The position numbers and the translations under genes are program-made. This document shows positions 26,609-34,075 of a DNA stretch of 38,842 nt, one piece after another; position 1 is the stretch's first letter, and each line of letters starts with the position of its first letter. The notes under the pieces are model-generated. The model saw nothing but the letters and a program-made list of their open reading frames with translations. It had not been told where the DNA came from and made no database searches. This DNA is from an uncultured Acidimicrobiaceae bacterium. GTDB lineage: Bacteria > Actinomycetota > Acidimicrobiia > Spongiisociales > UBA5794. The stretch spans positions 1-38,842 of the forward strand of contig CAMYKI010000045.1 in assembly GCA_947258985.1 (NCBI GenBank), written 5' to 3'.

Positions 26609-26962
26609 TCAGGCGTTGCGTCTACGGATCTCGTCGAAGTCCTGCAACGCGGACACTGCGGCCGCGGTCGTAGCGGGATCGGCTGAATCGGTGAGTCGCG
26701 TCAGGGCGTTGCGGGCGTCGTCGGTGCCAATGCTGCTGACCACATCGACCAACTCAACCGGGTCCGATCCGGAGGCGATGGCCTCGACGACTAGTGGCAG
26801 CGAACGATCGCCGGCCTGAACCAAGGACATGCCGGCCAGAGTCCGCTCGTCGTCATTCCCGTGGACAAAGGCATCGATGAGACTGCGGCCGGCCCACGCC
26901 ATGCCGGCGACGCGCCAGGCTGCGCCGGTCGCCAACATTCTTGCTGAGGATGAAAATCCCAT
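26609..26962 (-). CDS. Small HEAT-like helical protein
   Basis: 117 aa, ATG 26962. The protein is built of short paired helices with repeating LxxxxDxxxxxxAxxAL spacing (SLPLVVEAIASGSDPVELVD, then NALTRLTDSADPATTAAAVS, ALQDF), resembling HEAT/PBS-lyase-type repeats. It has no signal peptide or catalytic motif; such proteins act as scaffolds or regulators. It follows the hydrolase gene (stop at 26990) by 27 nt on the same strand, and that hydrolase has a similar helical segment, so the two are likely partners. Confidence 0.55.
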   Translation of the reverse strand: MGFSSSARMLATGAAWRVAGMAWAGRSLIDAFVHGNDDERTLAGMSLVQAGDRSLPLVVEAIASGSDPVELVDVVSSIGTDDARNALTRLTDSADPATTAAAVSALQDFDEIRRRNA

Positions 26963-26989
26963 GGTTTAAGGGTACCGAGGCTTATTGGT

Positions 26990-28096
26990 CTACAACGTCG
27001 CGGAAAGGCCGTAACGTTGCCAGTAGGCGGGGTCGTTGGTGGCGTTGTGATCGAACCAACCGTTGATATGGGCTCGCACTTTGCTCCTATGGGCTCGCGG
27101 GGCTTGGAATACTTGGCCACCGCGGTCGGCCATGATCACGAGGTCCCACCTCACCCGTATGTCGATAATGCGTTGTAGCTTGCTGAAGTCCGGGAACCAT
27201 TCGCCGTGGACCGGCCAGCTCATCAATATGAGGCGATCGAATTGGGCGTTCTTGGTCGTGGCGAGGTGTGCCACTGTTCCGCCGTGGCTGTGCGCAAAGA
27301 AGTCCGGCGTCTGCAGCCCCTGGTCGGCAAGCCAGGCCACCAAGCGGTCCGCGGCGAGGTCACGAGCACCGTGCGAGTACTGGCCGGTCCATTGGTAGCT
27401 CGAGCCGTGCATGTGGAGAGGGGGCACAATCCCGTCGAGGTAGGTGTAGAGGCTGCCTCCAGGCCGCCACCAGCGAGTCCGCGAAGCAAAGGTGCCGTGG
27501 GTCAACACAGCGGTGTGTGATGCCCGATCCTTGCCGTACAGCGGTGCCGGTCTTCCAACGATGTTCCGGAGCGCATCGTGTTTCGGATTCACCCTGGCGA
27601 GTCCAACCCTGCCCAGGTCACGCACGAGCGGGTCACGATGACGAGACGCTACAACGAGCTGCTGCTCTACGTCCTTGCGCGGCCCAGTCGTGTCGAGTGC
27701 CGCGGCGGCCGCGGCGGTCCGCACCAGCGGGCTCGAGCTGTGCATGTTGGCTTCGATGAGGGCCGCAGCGGCATTCGCCGTCGGCTTGTCAACGAGTTGT
27801 TTTGCAAGTTTGGCCGTGGCCGACCCCGGTATCCGGAGGTCGGGCCGACTCATATGGGTCTCGGCGTCAATGTCGAGCTGCGAGACCGCCTGCTCTACGC
27901 GCATCTTGCGTTTGCGTTCGATGGCGGTCATCCCCGGAAGCTCCAGGTCGGCATCGGCTTCGAGCGCACCGGCGCGACCTCCTACTCCGGCACCGGCCGC
28001 CAACACCATGGCGGCTTGTGACATGACAGCGTCCCGGCTCCGCTCTTCGAACGCCTCGGGACCTGTGATCGGCGTGATCTCCCGGTATTCCTGCAT
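26990..28096 (-). CDS. Alpha/beta hydrolase with N-terminal helical repeat region
   Basis: About 368 aa from ATG 28096, chosen for the GGGAGGGAG just upstream (the frame opens at 28111). Residues ~70-175 are an Ala-rich helical, HEAT-like region (AKLAKQLVDKPTANAAAALI, VRTAAAAAALDTTGP, RDPLVRDLGRVGLARVNP). From about 190 there is a hydrolase core: AVLTHGTFASRTRWWRPGG, then FFAHSHGGTVAHLA with the nucleophile Ser in HSHGG, and a later HINGWFDHNATNDP supplying a possible His. It resembles lipases acting inside cells or a secreted-effector-type hydrolase, but no export signal is present. Substrate unknown. Confidence 0.65.
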   Translation of the reverse strand: MQEYREITPITGPEAFEERSRDAVMSQAAMVLAAGAGVGGRAGALEADADLELPGMTAIERKRKMRVEQAVSQLDIDAETHMSRPDLRIPGSATAKLAKQLVDKPTANAAAALIEANMHSSSPLVRTAAAAAALDTTGPRKDVEQQLVVASRHRDPLVRDLGRVGLARVNPKHDALRNIVGRPAPLYGKDRASHTAVLTHGTFASRTRWWRPGGSLYTYLDGIVPPLHMHGSSYQWTGQYSHGARDLAADRLVAWLADQGLQTPDFFAHSHGGTVAHLATTKNAQFDRLILMSWPVHGEWFPDFSKLQRIIDIRVRWDLVIMADRGGQVFQAPRAHRSKVRAHINGWFDHNATNDPAYWQRYGLSATL

Positions 28097-28189
28097 CGCG
28101 CTCCCTCCCAATGCGGGTGGCTCTCCTCCAAACGTACCCCATGCCTTGGGCCAGTTGCTAGATGCCGCATCCAGACAGGCGAGTACTGC

Positions 28190-28507
28190 ATGGGCGACGG
28201 CTGCAGCGATCAGGCATGGAGGAAGCAGCGAACACCGGGCGGTAGATCGGCTGGAAGAGCGTGTGAACGGGACTCAGCCACGTCGATCATTCAGCCCGGC
28301 AGCAACTCCGTCCCGTCGTTCGCTGCCGTGGCGATCGCCGTCAACAACGATCCGGCGGTCCTCGGTGCAGTCACCGCCATCATCTTCATACAGATCGTGG
28401 TGACAGCGGCGATCGGCACTCTGATGGGGAGCCAGTTCGGTCCCGCTGACGAGGCAAGCGATGCTGCCGCAGCAAGCGAGGCTGCGCCCGCAAGAGCTAA
28501 GCTATGA
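28190..28507 (+). pseudogene. Possible C-terminal remnant of a membrane transporter
   Basis: The open frame is 105 codons, but only the last 65 look like protein: SFAAVAIAVNNDPAVLGAVT, then AIIFIQIVVTAAIGTLMG and a short polar tail. This recalls the final two helices of bile-acid:sodium symporter-like transporters. The first 40 codons are Arg/Gly-rich and not membrane-like, so the N-terminal majority is missing. Family assignment is tentative. Confidence 0.3.
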
Positions 28508-28593
28508 GGCCGGCCGGCTGGAGCGTCGGCCGACTTCGGTGGGGCCGCCCTTCGGGCGGTTCAAGGCACAGGTATGCGGAGATTGGGTGACGG

Positions 28594-29367
28594 ATGGGCA
28601 GTGACGGTTTTGGTTCGGGCGATGCGATGAGGGGTTCCGAGGTCGAGCGCGCTCCCGGCCCGGTTCCGGTCTTCGACACCTCCGAGCTTCGCTGGTTCGC
28701 AATCGGTCCGGTGCCCGACGACGTGCTGGGGTGGTTCTTGGGTGAGCGCGAGTCCCTGACCGTGGAGGAGCGCGCCGATGTCTACCATTTGCATGCCGTC
28801 GATGGGTTGGGGGTGAAGTTCCGGGGTGGGACGATGCTCGAGGTGAAGCAGCTCCAATCAGTGGGAGATCCAGTCGATCTCGGCAACGGTTTGACAGCCC
28901 CGTTGACACGGTGGAGTAAGTCGCGGCCTGCGGAGGACACGGCATGGACGTCGGTCGACGTGGCCAGTGTCGAGGTGAGCAAGCGAATCGTAAAGCGAAG
29001 CTTCGGCCCCGAGGATTCCCTTCCGCCACATATCGAGATGCCCGCCGCTCGGCTGACGCCTGGATGCAACGTCGAGGTCACCTCAGTGTGGGTCGACGCC
29101 ATCGAGTCCTGGACCTTCGCCTTCGAGGCGTACGGCCCGCTCAGCATGCGTCACAGCCTCGTCATCGACGCCTGGGCCGCCCTAATCGGCGACGCCTCGC
29201 CACCGTCCGGTCTCGCTCGCCATCTGGATGTAACGGCCGCCTACCCGGTCTGGCTCCGGCAGACGCAAGAAGTCCGCCTCGCCGTGACCCCCAACCCTGA
29301 GTCCCGCTCGGCCCTAAACGGCTCCACAATGAGCCTTCAGGTCGGAGGCACGCTCACCCCCTCGTGA
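28594..29367 (+). CDS. Hypothetical protein, 257 aa, possible CYTH-like fold
   Basis: ATG 28594. ELRWFAIGPVPDDVLGWFL opens the protein, then DVYHLHAVDGLGVKFRGGTM followed by LEVKQLQSV resembles the charged beta-strand pair (xVKxRxGxLEVK) of CYTH-type or related hypothetical proteins. The rest is mixed alpha/beta with a conserved-looking FAFEAYGPLSMRHSLV. No signal peptide, membrane helix or catalytic motif stands out. Flanked by a remnant ORF upstream and a hairpin with T-run downstream, so probably monocistronic. Function unknown. Confidence 0.7.
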   Translation: MGSDGFGSGDAMRGSEVERAPGPVPVFDTSELRWFAIGPVPDDVLGWFLGERESLTVEERADVYHLHAVDGLGVKFRGGTMLEVKQLQSVGDPVDLGNGLTAPLTRWSKSRPAEDTAWTSVDVASVEVSKRIVKRSFGPEDSLPPHIEMPAARLTPGCNVEVTSVWVDAIESWTFAFEAYGPLSMRHSLVIDAWAALIGDASPPSGLARHLDVTAAYPVWLRQTQEVRLAVTPNPESRSALNGSTMSLQVGGTLTPS

Positions 29368-29408
29368 CGGTCTGGCGTCGAGATGTACATTGCCATGCGT
29401 CATGAACG

Positions 29409-29425
29409 CCGCTGCCGCGGTTTTT
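29409..29425 (+). terminator. Short GC hairpin with T-run after the 257-aa gene
   Basis: CCGC-TGCC-GCGG followed directly by TTTTT, 40 bp after the stop codon. The stem is only 4 bp, so efficiency is uncertain. Confidence 0.4.
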
Positions 29426-29510
29426 CGGGATGCGTTCCGGCGCGCGGTTCTCTGAGGGGGTTCTGCAGAGAGCTGATCCTCCGGCAAATGGTCGGATGCC
29501 GTGCCCAGAA

Positions 29511-29547
29511 CCAAGGAAGCCCCCCACTTGCATAGGAGGCTTCTTGG
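29511..29547. other. Long imperfect hairpin
   Basis: CCAAGGAAGCCCCC pairs with GGAGGCTTCTTGG across a 10-nt loop, with one bulge and one mismatch (about 12 bp). It sits between the convergent 257-aa and RRM genes and may serve as a terminator for either, though no T-tract follows. Confidence 0.45.
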
Positions 29548-29746
29548 TATTGCATTCTGCTGACGGGTGGTAACTAGGAGCTGCGTGAGCCCTTCCGACC
29601 TGTCTGCGCAAGATCGGGAAGTATGTAGACGGCGCAGGCGCACTTTGGCACCGTGCAACCGACATCTTCCCGATGTTCCTTGCGCGGATGTCCGCAGCCG
29701 ACGCATCGTTGTCTGCCACCGTCCACCGGGCGCGGACGGGAGGAGG

Positions 29747-30001
29747 TCATCTGGAGCGTTCTTTGGCCTGGTTGACTGTGAGGTCACGGCCATCGACGTT
29801 GCGACCGTTGAGCGCGCCAATGGCGGCGGCCGCCTCCTCGGAGGATGCCATCTCGACAAAACCGAAACCGCGGGACCTGCCCGTGTCACGGTCGTTGATG
29901 ACCTGGGCCTTGGTGACCTCACCAAACTCGGTGAAGAGGTTCTCGAGATCGCTCGAGGACGTGTTGAACGTGAGGTTTCCCACGTAGATATTGCTGGACA
30001 T
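29747..30001 (-). CDS. RRM-type RNA-binding protein
   Basis: 84 aa, ATG 30001 with AAAGGAG 6 nt upstream. A single RNA recognition motif fills the protein: RNP2 IYVGNL near the N-terminus, RNP1 RSRGFGFVEM near residue 45, and beta4 GRDLTVNQAKE. It resembles the cold-inducible Rbp proteins known from cyanobacteria and found across other phyla. It would bind single-stranded RNA in the cytoplasm. There is a long gene-free upstream region (30002-30401) that may hold a regulated 5' leader. Confidence 0.93.
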   Translation of the reverse strand: MSSNIYVGNLTFNTSSSDLENLFTEFGEVTKAQVINDRDTGRSRGFGFVEMASSEEAAAAIGALNGRNVDGRDLTVNQAKERSR

Positions 30002-30401
30002 GTGTGCTCCTTTGAAGCATGAACCGTCGGGGCCGACGCCCGGCCTGACTTGCGTTCGGGAGCTGAGCGAAGGCATCAGCGGCGATCGTGGTCTTGCGGT
30101 TACTCCGCCAGACGGTAAATGGAGGTGGAGCAGGCGACGCACGCGAACTGCGTGCAGTGCTCGCAGTGTAGGCACGGTTTGAGGCGTAGACCAGGAAGTT
30201 TCGGATGCGTTCGACTTCCAGCCGTCGCAAAGCGTTAAGGGTGTGCAGCGACCCCAACTCATACGCCTTCCAATATAAGTCGCTGGTAGTGCGTGGTTGA
30301 GCTCCGAAGTCGCCGAGGCTGGTGAGGTCGCATTGGCCAACAACATCGCGCTCGTTCTCGCCCTGACAACCCGGCGGCCACCGACGTGTTTCCGGTGAGG
30401 A
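30002..30401. other. Gene-free upstream region of the RRM gene
   Basis: About 400 bp with no recognisable gene between the RRM and DUF1801 genes. The RRM reading frame stays open back to 30346, but the translated part lacks protein character. It may contain a long 5' UTR; no riboswitch pattern was recognised. Confidence 0.4.
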
Positions 30402-30824
30402 TCAGTCGGCGGCGAGATGGTAGGTCAAGGCCATAGCGACACACGCTCGAAGCTCGTCTTCGGGGATTCTTGAGCCAATCGTGAACAGCAAGGCCCGGTT
30501 GCCGTCGTAGACGAAGCGGTCACCAAAGAGCTCCTTGAACGTCGCCACCAGATTTGTGTGGCAGATGAAGAACATGCCGTAGTCGAATCCCGACCTAGAT
30601 CCAGCGGGGGCTATGCGGATTGTGCTGCCGCTTCCGGTCTCGCTGGTGAGGTAGCTCGGTTGCCCCCATTTCAGTGTCTCCTCGATAGCGCCAACGCCAT
30701 CTGTTTCGTCGGCCGTATCGAGGATTAGCCGGCGGAGAACCAGTAACTCCCGGCGTACGGCATCCGGATACGATTCGAACACGGCGACAACGTCTGAGGG
30801 GGTCATCGGGGCTGTCTCTTTCAC
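30402..30824 (-). CDS. DUF1801 (YdhG-like) protein
   Basis: 140 aa, start at 30824. The DUF1801 pattern is visible: YPDAVRRELLVLRRLILDTA, then AIEETLKWGQPSYLT and GMFFICHTNLVATFKELFGD, ending with IPEDELRACVAMALTYH. Members are small cytoplasmic proteins with a frataxin-like alpha/beta fold, some proposed to bind iron or act in phosphate-related regulation; no reaction is established. Monocistronic, divergent from the PLP enzyme gene across two inverted repeats. Confidence 0.85.
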   Translation of the reverse strand: MKETAPMTPSDVVAVFESYPDAVRRELLVLRRLILDTADETDGVGAIEETLKWGQPSYLTSETGSGSTIRIAPAGSRSGFDYGMFFICHTNLVATFKELFGDRFVYDGNRALLFTIGSRIPEDELRACVAMALTYHLAAD

Positions 30825-30840
30825 CAGCGCAGCCTACTGA

Positions 30841-30858
30841 GACGACGGCACCGTCGTC
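30841..30858. promoter_or_regulatory. Perfect palindrome GACGACGG-CA-CCGTCGTC
   Basis: Two 8-bp arms separated by 2 bp in the divergent region between the DUF1801 and PLP-enzyme genes, 17 bp upstream of the DUF1801 start. It may be an operator or the base of a hairpin. Confidence 0.4.
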
Positions 30859-30886
30859 CTGTGTGCTCGTGGCGGACAGGCAGGTT

Positions 30887-30914
30887 GATCATATTGATAT
30901 ACGTCGATATGATC
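30887..30914. promoter_or_regulatory. Inverted repeat GATCATAT-N12-ATATGATC
   Basis: Two perfect 8-bp arms in a conspicuously AT-rich patch, with internal GATATACGTCGATAT adding a second, smaller symmetry. It lies about 130 bp upstream of the PLP-enzyme ATG. The spacing fits a dimeric regulator; the regulator is not encoded next to it. Confidence 0.5.
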
Positions 30915-31040
30915 GTCGTTGATGAGAACCCCGGCACACGAGGGACGCAAATCCGGATGGCGACGGTGCAGATCGTGCGGACACGCCGATACGGTAACGC
31001 GGGCGCTGTCATCAAGTGTCGTGAACCAGAGGAGCAATAG

Positions 31041-32186
31041 ATGAGCTTTGACTTCACCGCCCACGAGCGCTCCCTTGCAGTTGACCAACAGCGGCTCAGC
31101 AGCCTCTTCGGATCCGGGGATCTGCTTCCGTTGTGGATTGCGGAGCCATATGTGCCGCTGGCAGAACCAGTGCGGACCGCCATCGAGACCCGATCCGCGG
31201 CAGGTTGGTACGGCTACGAGACACGACCGGACGCCGTCAAGGAGGCCTTCTGGGCCTGGATGAGCCGTCGCCACTCGTGGAGCGGCCAAGGCCTTTCCAC
31301 GATTGTCAGCCCGAGCGTCGGCACGTCGATTGGCGTACTCATCGAAGAGCTGACCCAGCCCGGCGACGGTGTGCTCATTCAGCCGCCAGTATTTACCGAC
31401 TTCAAGCCCCTAATCGCCCGCGCCGGCCGCACGGTTGTGAGAAATCCGCTGGTTCTGGGTGAAGGCGGGTATCAGATGGATCTAGATCAACTGGCGGCCC
31501 TGACGGCTGAGTCCTCGGTGAAGCTGATGATCCTTTGCAATCCGCACAACCCGGTGGGGCGCCTTTGGACGGAAGAAGAGCTGCGAGCAGCAGCCGCCAT
31601 CTGTACCGAAAACCAGGTGGTTGTTGTTGCGGACGAGATCCACGCCGATCTGGCCCTCCCGACGATGCAGTTTGCTCCCTTTGCCAAGGCAGCGGCGAAT
31701 ACAGGTGTCCGATGGGCGGCGACACATGGGCCGATCAAGACCTTCGGGCTTGCCGGCATGTGTGACACGCTTCTCATCACGGATGACGGCGAGATTGCAG
31801 AAGGGTTCAAGGGGGCAAGCTCTCGGCTTCATCTGACCCGCAACAACGTCATCGCCACCTCGGCTTTCGAAGCCGCCTACACCTCGGGGGGCGATTGGCT
31901 CGACGGTCTACTGGATCTAGTCACGGGCAACCTCGAGAGACTCCACAACGGCCTTGGGGAGGCGATCTCCGTGATGCCCCACGAAGCGACCTATTTGGCA
32001 TGGATCGACTTTCGACGGCTCGGGCTCGATGTTCCCCAGCTCAAGGATTGGCTGGTCGGTGCCGGGCTCGCCCTGAGCCCCGGCCATTGGTTCGGTCGGG
32101 AGGGGGCGGGTTTCGCCCGCATGTCGATCGCCGTCGATCCCGCGGTGATCGACGAAGCTGTCCGACGCCTCAACGATCATCTGTGA
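31041..32186 (+). CDS. MalY/PatB-type PLP-dependent C-S lyase / aminotransferase
   Basis: 381 aa, ATG 31041 with AGAGGAG 8 nt upstream. Fold type I aminotransferase: substrate-binding GWYGYETRPDAV, PPVFTDFKPLI, LCNPHNPVGRLWT, VVVADEIHADLAL (Asp binding the pyridine N), PLP-lysine in GPIKTFGLAGM, and C-terminal RMSIAVDP with the carboxylate-binding Arg. The DEIHADL and TFGLAGM motifs point to the MalY/PatB cystathionine beta-lyase-like group, which splits cysteine S-conjugates or cystathionine to pyruvate, ammonia and thiol. The usual SxxK is PIK here. A role as sulfur source for the NRPS alpha-ANH domain is conceivable but the gene is 6 kb away with its own regulatory region. Confidence 0.88.
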   Translation: MSFDFTAHERSLAVDQQRLSSLFGSGDLLPLWIAEPYVPLAEPVRTAIETRSAAGWYGYETRPDAVKEAFWAWMSRRHSWSGQGLSTIVSPSVGTSIGVLIEELTQPGDGVLIQPPVFTDFKPLIARAGRTVVRNPLVLGEGGYQMDLDQLAALTAESSVKLMILCNPHNPVGRLWTEEELRAAAAICTENQVVVVADEIHADLALPTMQFAPFAKAAANTGVRWAATHGPIKTFGLAGMCDTLLITDDGEIAEGFKGASSRLHLTRNNVIATSAFEAAYTSGGDWLDGLLDLVTGNLERLHNGLGEAISVMPHEATYLAWIDFRRLGLDVPQLKDWLVGAGLALSPGHWFGREGAGFARMSIAVDPAVIDEAVRRLNDHL

Positions 32187-32199
32187 GCGGCGGCTGACC

Positions 32200-32814
32200 T
32201 CAGGCGTCGTTGGGCCGGCCAATCGTGACCATGTACAACGGCTCATGACCAGGCGGAAGGTCAAGCACTTCGGCGACTTGGCTCTCGCTGAACGATCCGA
32301 TGGGGACGCCACCCAGACCGAGGGCAACCGCCTGCAGAAGCAGGTTCTGTGCAGCATGGCCGGCATCGAGCTTCACGAATGACACTGCCCGGTCGCCGTA
32401 CTTCTGCTCGGTACGAGCGGACACGGCGATGATTGCGAACGTTGCCGCCGCTTCTGCCACCGACGGCTGCTCATGTGCGGCTCGCGAAAGCTCGGCCCGC
32501 AGGTCACCATCCGCAAGTTGCTCGAGTCCGTGATCTGTGGGCTCATAGCGATAGCGTCCACCTCCGGTCACGACATAGAGTTCGAGCGGGTAGGTGGCAC
32601 CCGCCGAAGGGGCCGTTCGTTTACCGGAATCCGAACTCACCCCTTGAGCTGCCCACAGCAATTGGGAAAGTTGGTCCGGAGTCAACGGCTCGTCGGCGAA
32701 CTCACGAACCGACCGGCGGCGAGCCAGGGTCTCCGTGAACGAGGGGCCGCCAACCGTGTCCGGGCGGGGTAGATCGATGCGCACATTGGCCTCCTGATTC
32801 CGGGTGAGCCTCAT
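32200..32814 (-). CDS. SagB-like nitroreductase family oxidoreductase
   Basis: 204 aa, start at 32814 (GTG at 32784 is an alternative). FMN-dependent nitroreductase fold: TLARRRSVREFADEPLTPDQL (phosphate-binding Arg cluster), LLWAAQGVSSDSGKRTAPSAG, TYPLELYVVT, then DAGHAAQNLLLQAVALGLGG. The APSAGATYPLELY motif identifies the SagB-type subgroup, which includes azoline oxidases of peptide pathways as well as many stand-alone enzymes. No cyclodehydratase or precursor peptide is near, so a thiazole/oxazole role cannot be claimed. Converges on the PLP enzyme with a 13-nt gap. Confidence 0.88.
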   Translation of the reverse strand: MRLTRNQEANVRIDLPRPDTVGGPSFTETLARRRSVREFADEPLTPDQLSQLLWAAQGVSSDSGKRTAPSAGATYPLELYVVTGGGRYRYEPTDHGLEQLADGDLRAELSRAAHEQPSVAEAAATFAIIAVSARTEQKYGDRAVSFVKLDAGHAAQNLLLQAVALGLGGVPIGSFSESQVAEVLDLPPGHEPLYMVTIGRPNDA

Positions 32815-33060
32815 CGATCGTGCCCAGCTGCGAGTGGGAATGCAAGCCGACTCCCTTCTTCTCCCGTGTCGGACGTTCTCCGACGAGGAACCAGCAGTCG
32901 GGTGGCCAAATTCGCTGAAGACTGAGGCCGTGAGCTCCGATTGCCTCTACTCGGGGAGGGGCGGGCAGTCCGCCGATGATCGCCCACCAGCGCAGAACGC
33001 GAAATGGTCACCCAGCCGGGCGATCCCTCAACTACGATCGATCACGCCTCGAGAAAGAGA

Positions 33061-33648
33061 GTGTCTCTGGTGAAGCAAACGCGAGCATTGGCGCTGGTAG
33101 GCACGCTGCTCACGGCGCTCGTCCTGGCTGCGGTTCCTGCGGCAGCAACCGTGACCGGGCCGTGTGACGGCTCGGCTACCTGGCCGGATGAGAAACCGCC
33201 GCTCACAGTGGTGGCAAGCCAGCTCAACGAGGGCGACGTCGTGATCATCCCGCTGGCCAGCACCGTTGAGTGGACCGGGACTATCGCAAGGGATTCGAGC
33301 GATTCGAGAGAGGTCAGCGGCAACGTACGAGTCAAGGTGCCGTATCCCGTCGGGTCGGTGCAGGTCGGCGAATGGTCGAGCACCGGGACCCTGAACGGCA
33401 ATTCCGGCGTCTACGAATACGATTTCCCCTCGATCCTTGCGGGGTTCAAAGTGACTGTCGAAGCCGAGCACTGGGAGGGCACGCTCGTGCAATCGGGTCC
33501 CCCCACGTGTGCAGGTGATGTCACGCTGTCACTCGATGGTACGAACCCGATCGGCTTCATCGCCGGTGGGCTCTCGATAGTGAGCATCATGGGTGCGTAC
33601 CTAGCGATTCGGGTGAAAGGTCCAGCGGCCGGAGGGAGCAAAAAGTGA
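33061..33648 (+). CDS. Secreted, C-terminally anchored hypothetical protein
   Basis: About 195 aa from GTG 33061 (AGAAAGAGA upstream; GTG 33070 is also possible; the frame opens at 33004). Signal peptide: KQTRALALVGTLLTALVLAA with cleavage near AAA-TVT. The mature part is a beta-rich ectodomain containing two Cys (in GPCDGS and PPTCAGD) that could pair. A C-terminal helix (PIGFIAGGLSIVSIMGAYLA) with basic tail RVKGPAAGGSKK anchors it. No family recognised. Its stop overlaps the GTG of the next gene, another membrane protein, suggesting a two-component surface unit. Confidence 0.65.
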   Translation: MSLVKQTRALALVGTLLTALVLAAVPAAATVTGPCDGSATWPDEKPPLTVVASQLNEGDVVIIPLASTVEWTGTIARDSSDSREVSGNVRVKVPYPVGSVQVGEWSSTGTLNGNSGVYEYDFPSILAGFKVTVEAEHWEGTLVQSGPPTCAGDVTLSLDGTNPIGFIAGGLSIVSIMGAYLAIRVKGPAAGGSKK

Positions 33649-33983
33649 AGAAGCAACGCGGCCGCCCCATCATGGCGGCAATCTTCGGCTTTGTAGCCGG
33701 CCTCTTCGGCAGCATTTCTTTGCTGGCATTCGGGATCATCCCGGTGGAGAGCCCCGTGGTGACGGTGCTGCCATTCGTGATGATGATTGCGGCATTCGCG
33801 CTGGCCATGTGGGCGCCGATCGGAGCAAAGCAGGAGGCCCCGGCGGCCCCGGTTGCTGCCGTGCCGTCACCTGCTGTGCCGCCCACCCTCGAACCACCTG
33901 TTCCGGGAGCACCGCCGGTCGCGGAGCCGCCATTCGGCGAACCGCCCGCAGAACCGCCCCGAACCGACGGACCTGCCGCCTGA
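33645..33983 (+). CDS. Small two-helix membrane protein with Pro-rich tail
   Basis: 112 aa, GTG 33645 with GGAGGG upstream, overlapping the preceding TGA (GTGA). Two membrane helices (IMAAIFGFVAGLFGSISLLA, then VVTVLPFVMMIAAFALAMWA) are followed by a 50-residue Pro/Ala/Glu-rich tail (PPTLEPPVPGAPPVAEPPF). The tail is likely disordered and may lie in or interact with the cell wall. Function unknown; co-translated with the anchored secreted protein. Confidence 0.65.
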   Translation: MKKQRGRPIMAAIFGFVAGLFGSISLLAFGIIPVESPVVTVLPFVMMIAAFALAMWAPIGAKQEAPAAPVAAVPSPAVPPTLEPPVPGAPPVAEPPFGEPPAEPPRTDGPAA

Positions 33984-34001
33984 GATAGCGAACCCAGTTC
34001 T

Positions 34002-34038
34002 TGCGTTGACCGTTCCGCCGGAGCGAACGGTCAACGCA
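34002..34038. terminator. Strong bidirectional hairpin
   Basis: TGCGTTGACCGTTC and GAACGGTCAACGCA form a perfect 14-bp stem with a 9-nt loop between the convergent small membrane protein and MFS genes. No T-tract is present on either side, so it may stop transcription through a Rho-assisted or actinobacterial-type mechanism. Confidence 0.75.
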
Positions 34039-34075
34039 GAGAAACAGGGGGTCCGGGTTGAGCGGAGATTCGATC

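Noticed and set aside
30922..31044. 40-codon ORF ending in an ATGA overlap with the PLP enzyme
   Set aside because: Arg/Ser-rich low-quality sequence without a ribosome site; likely chance, although the overlap is noted.
32200..32814. Azole-forming RiPP cluster around the SagB-like enzyme
   Set aside because: No cyclodehydratase, YcaO protein or precursor peptide nearby; stand-alone SagB-like nitroreductases are common.
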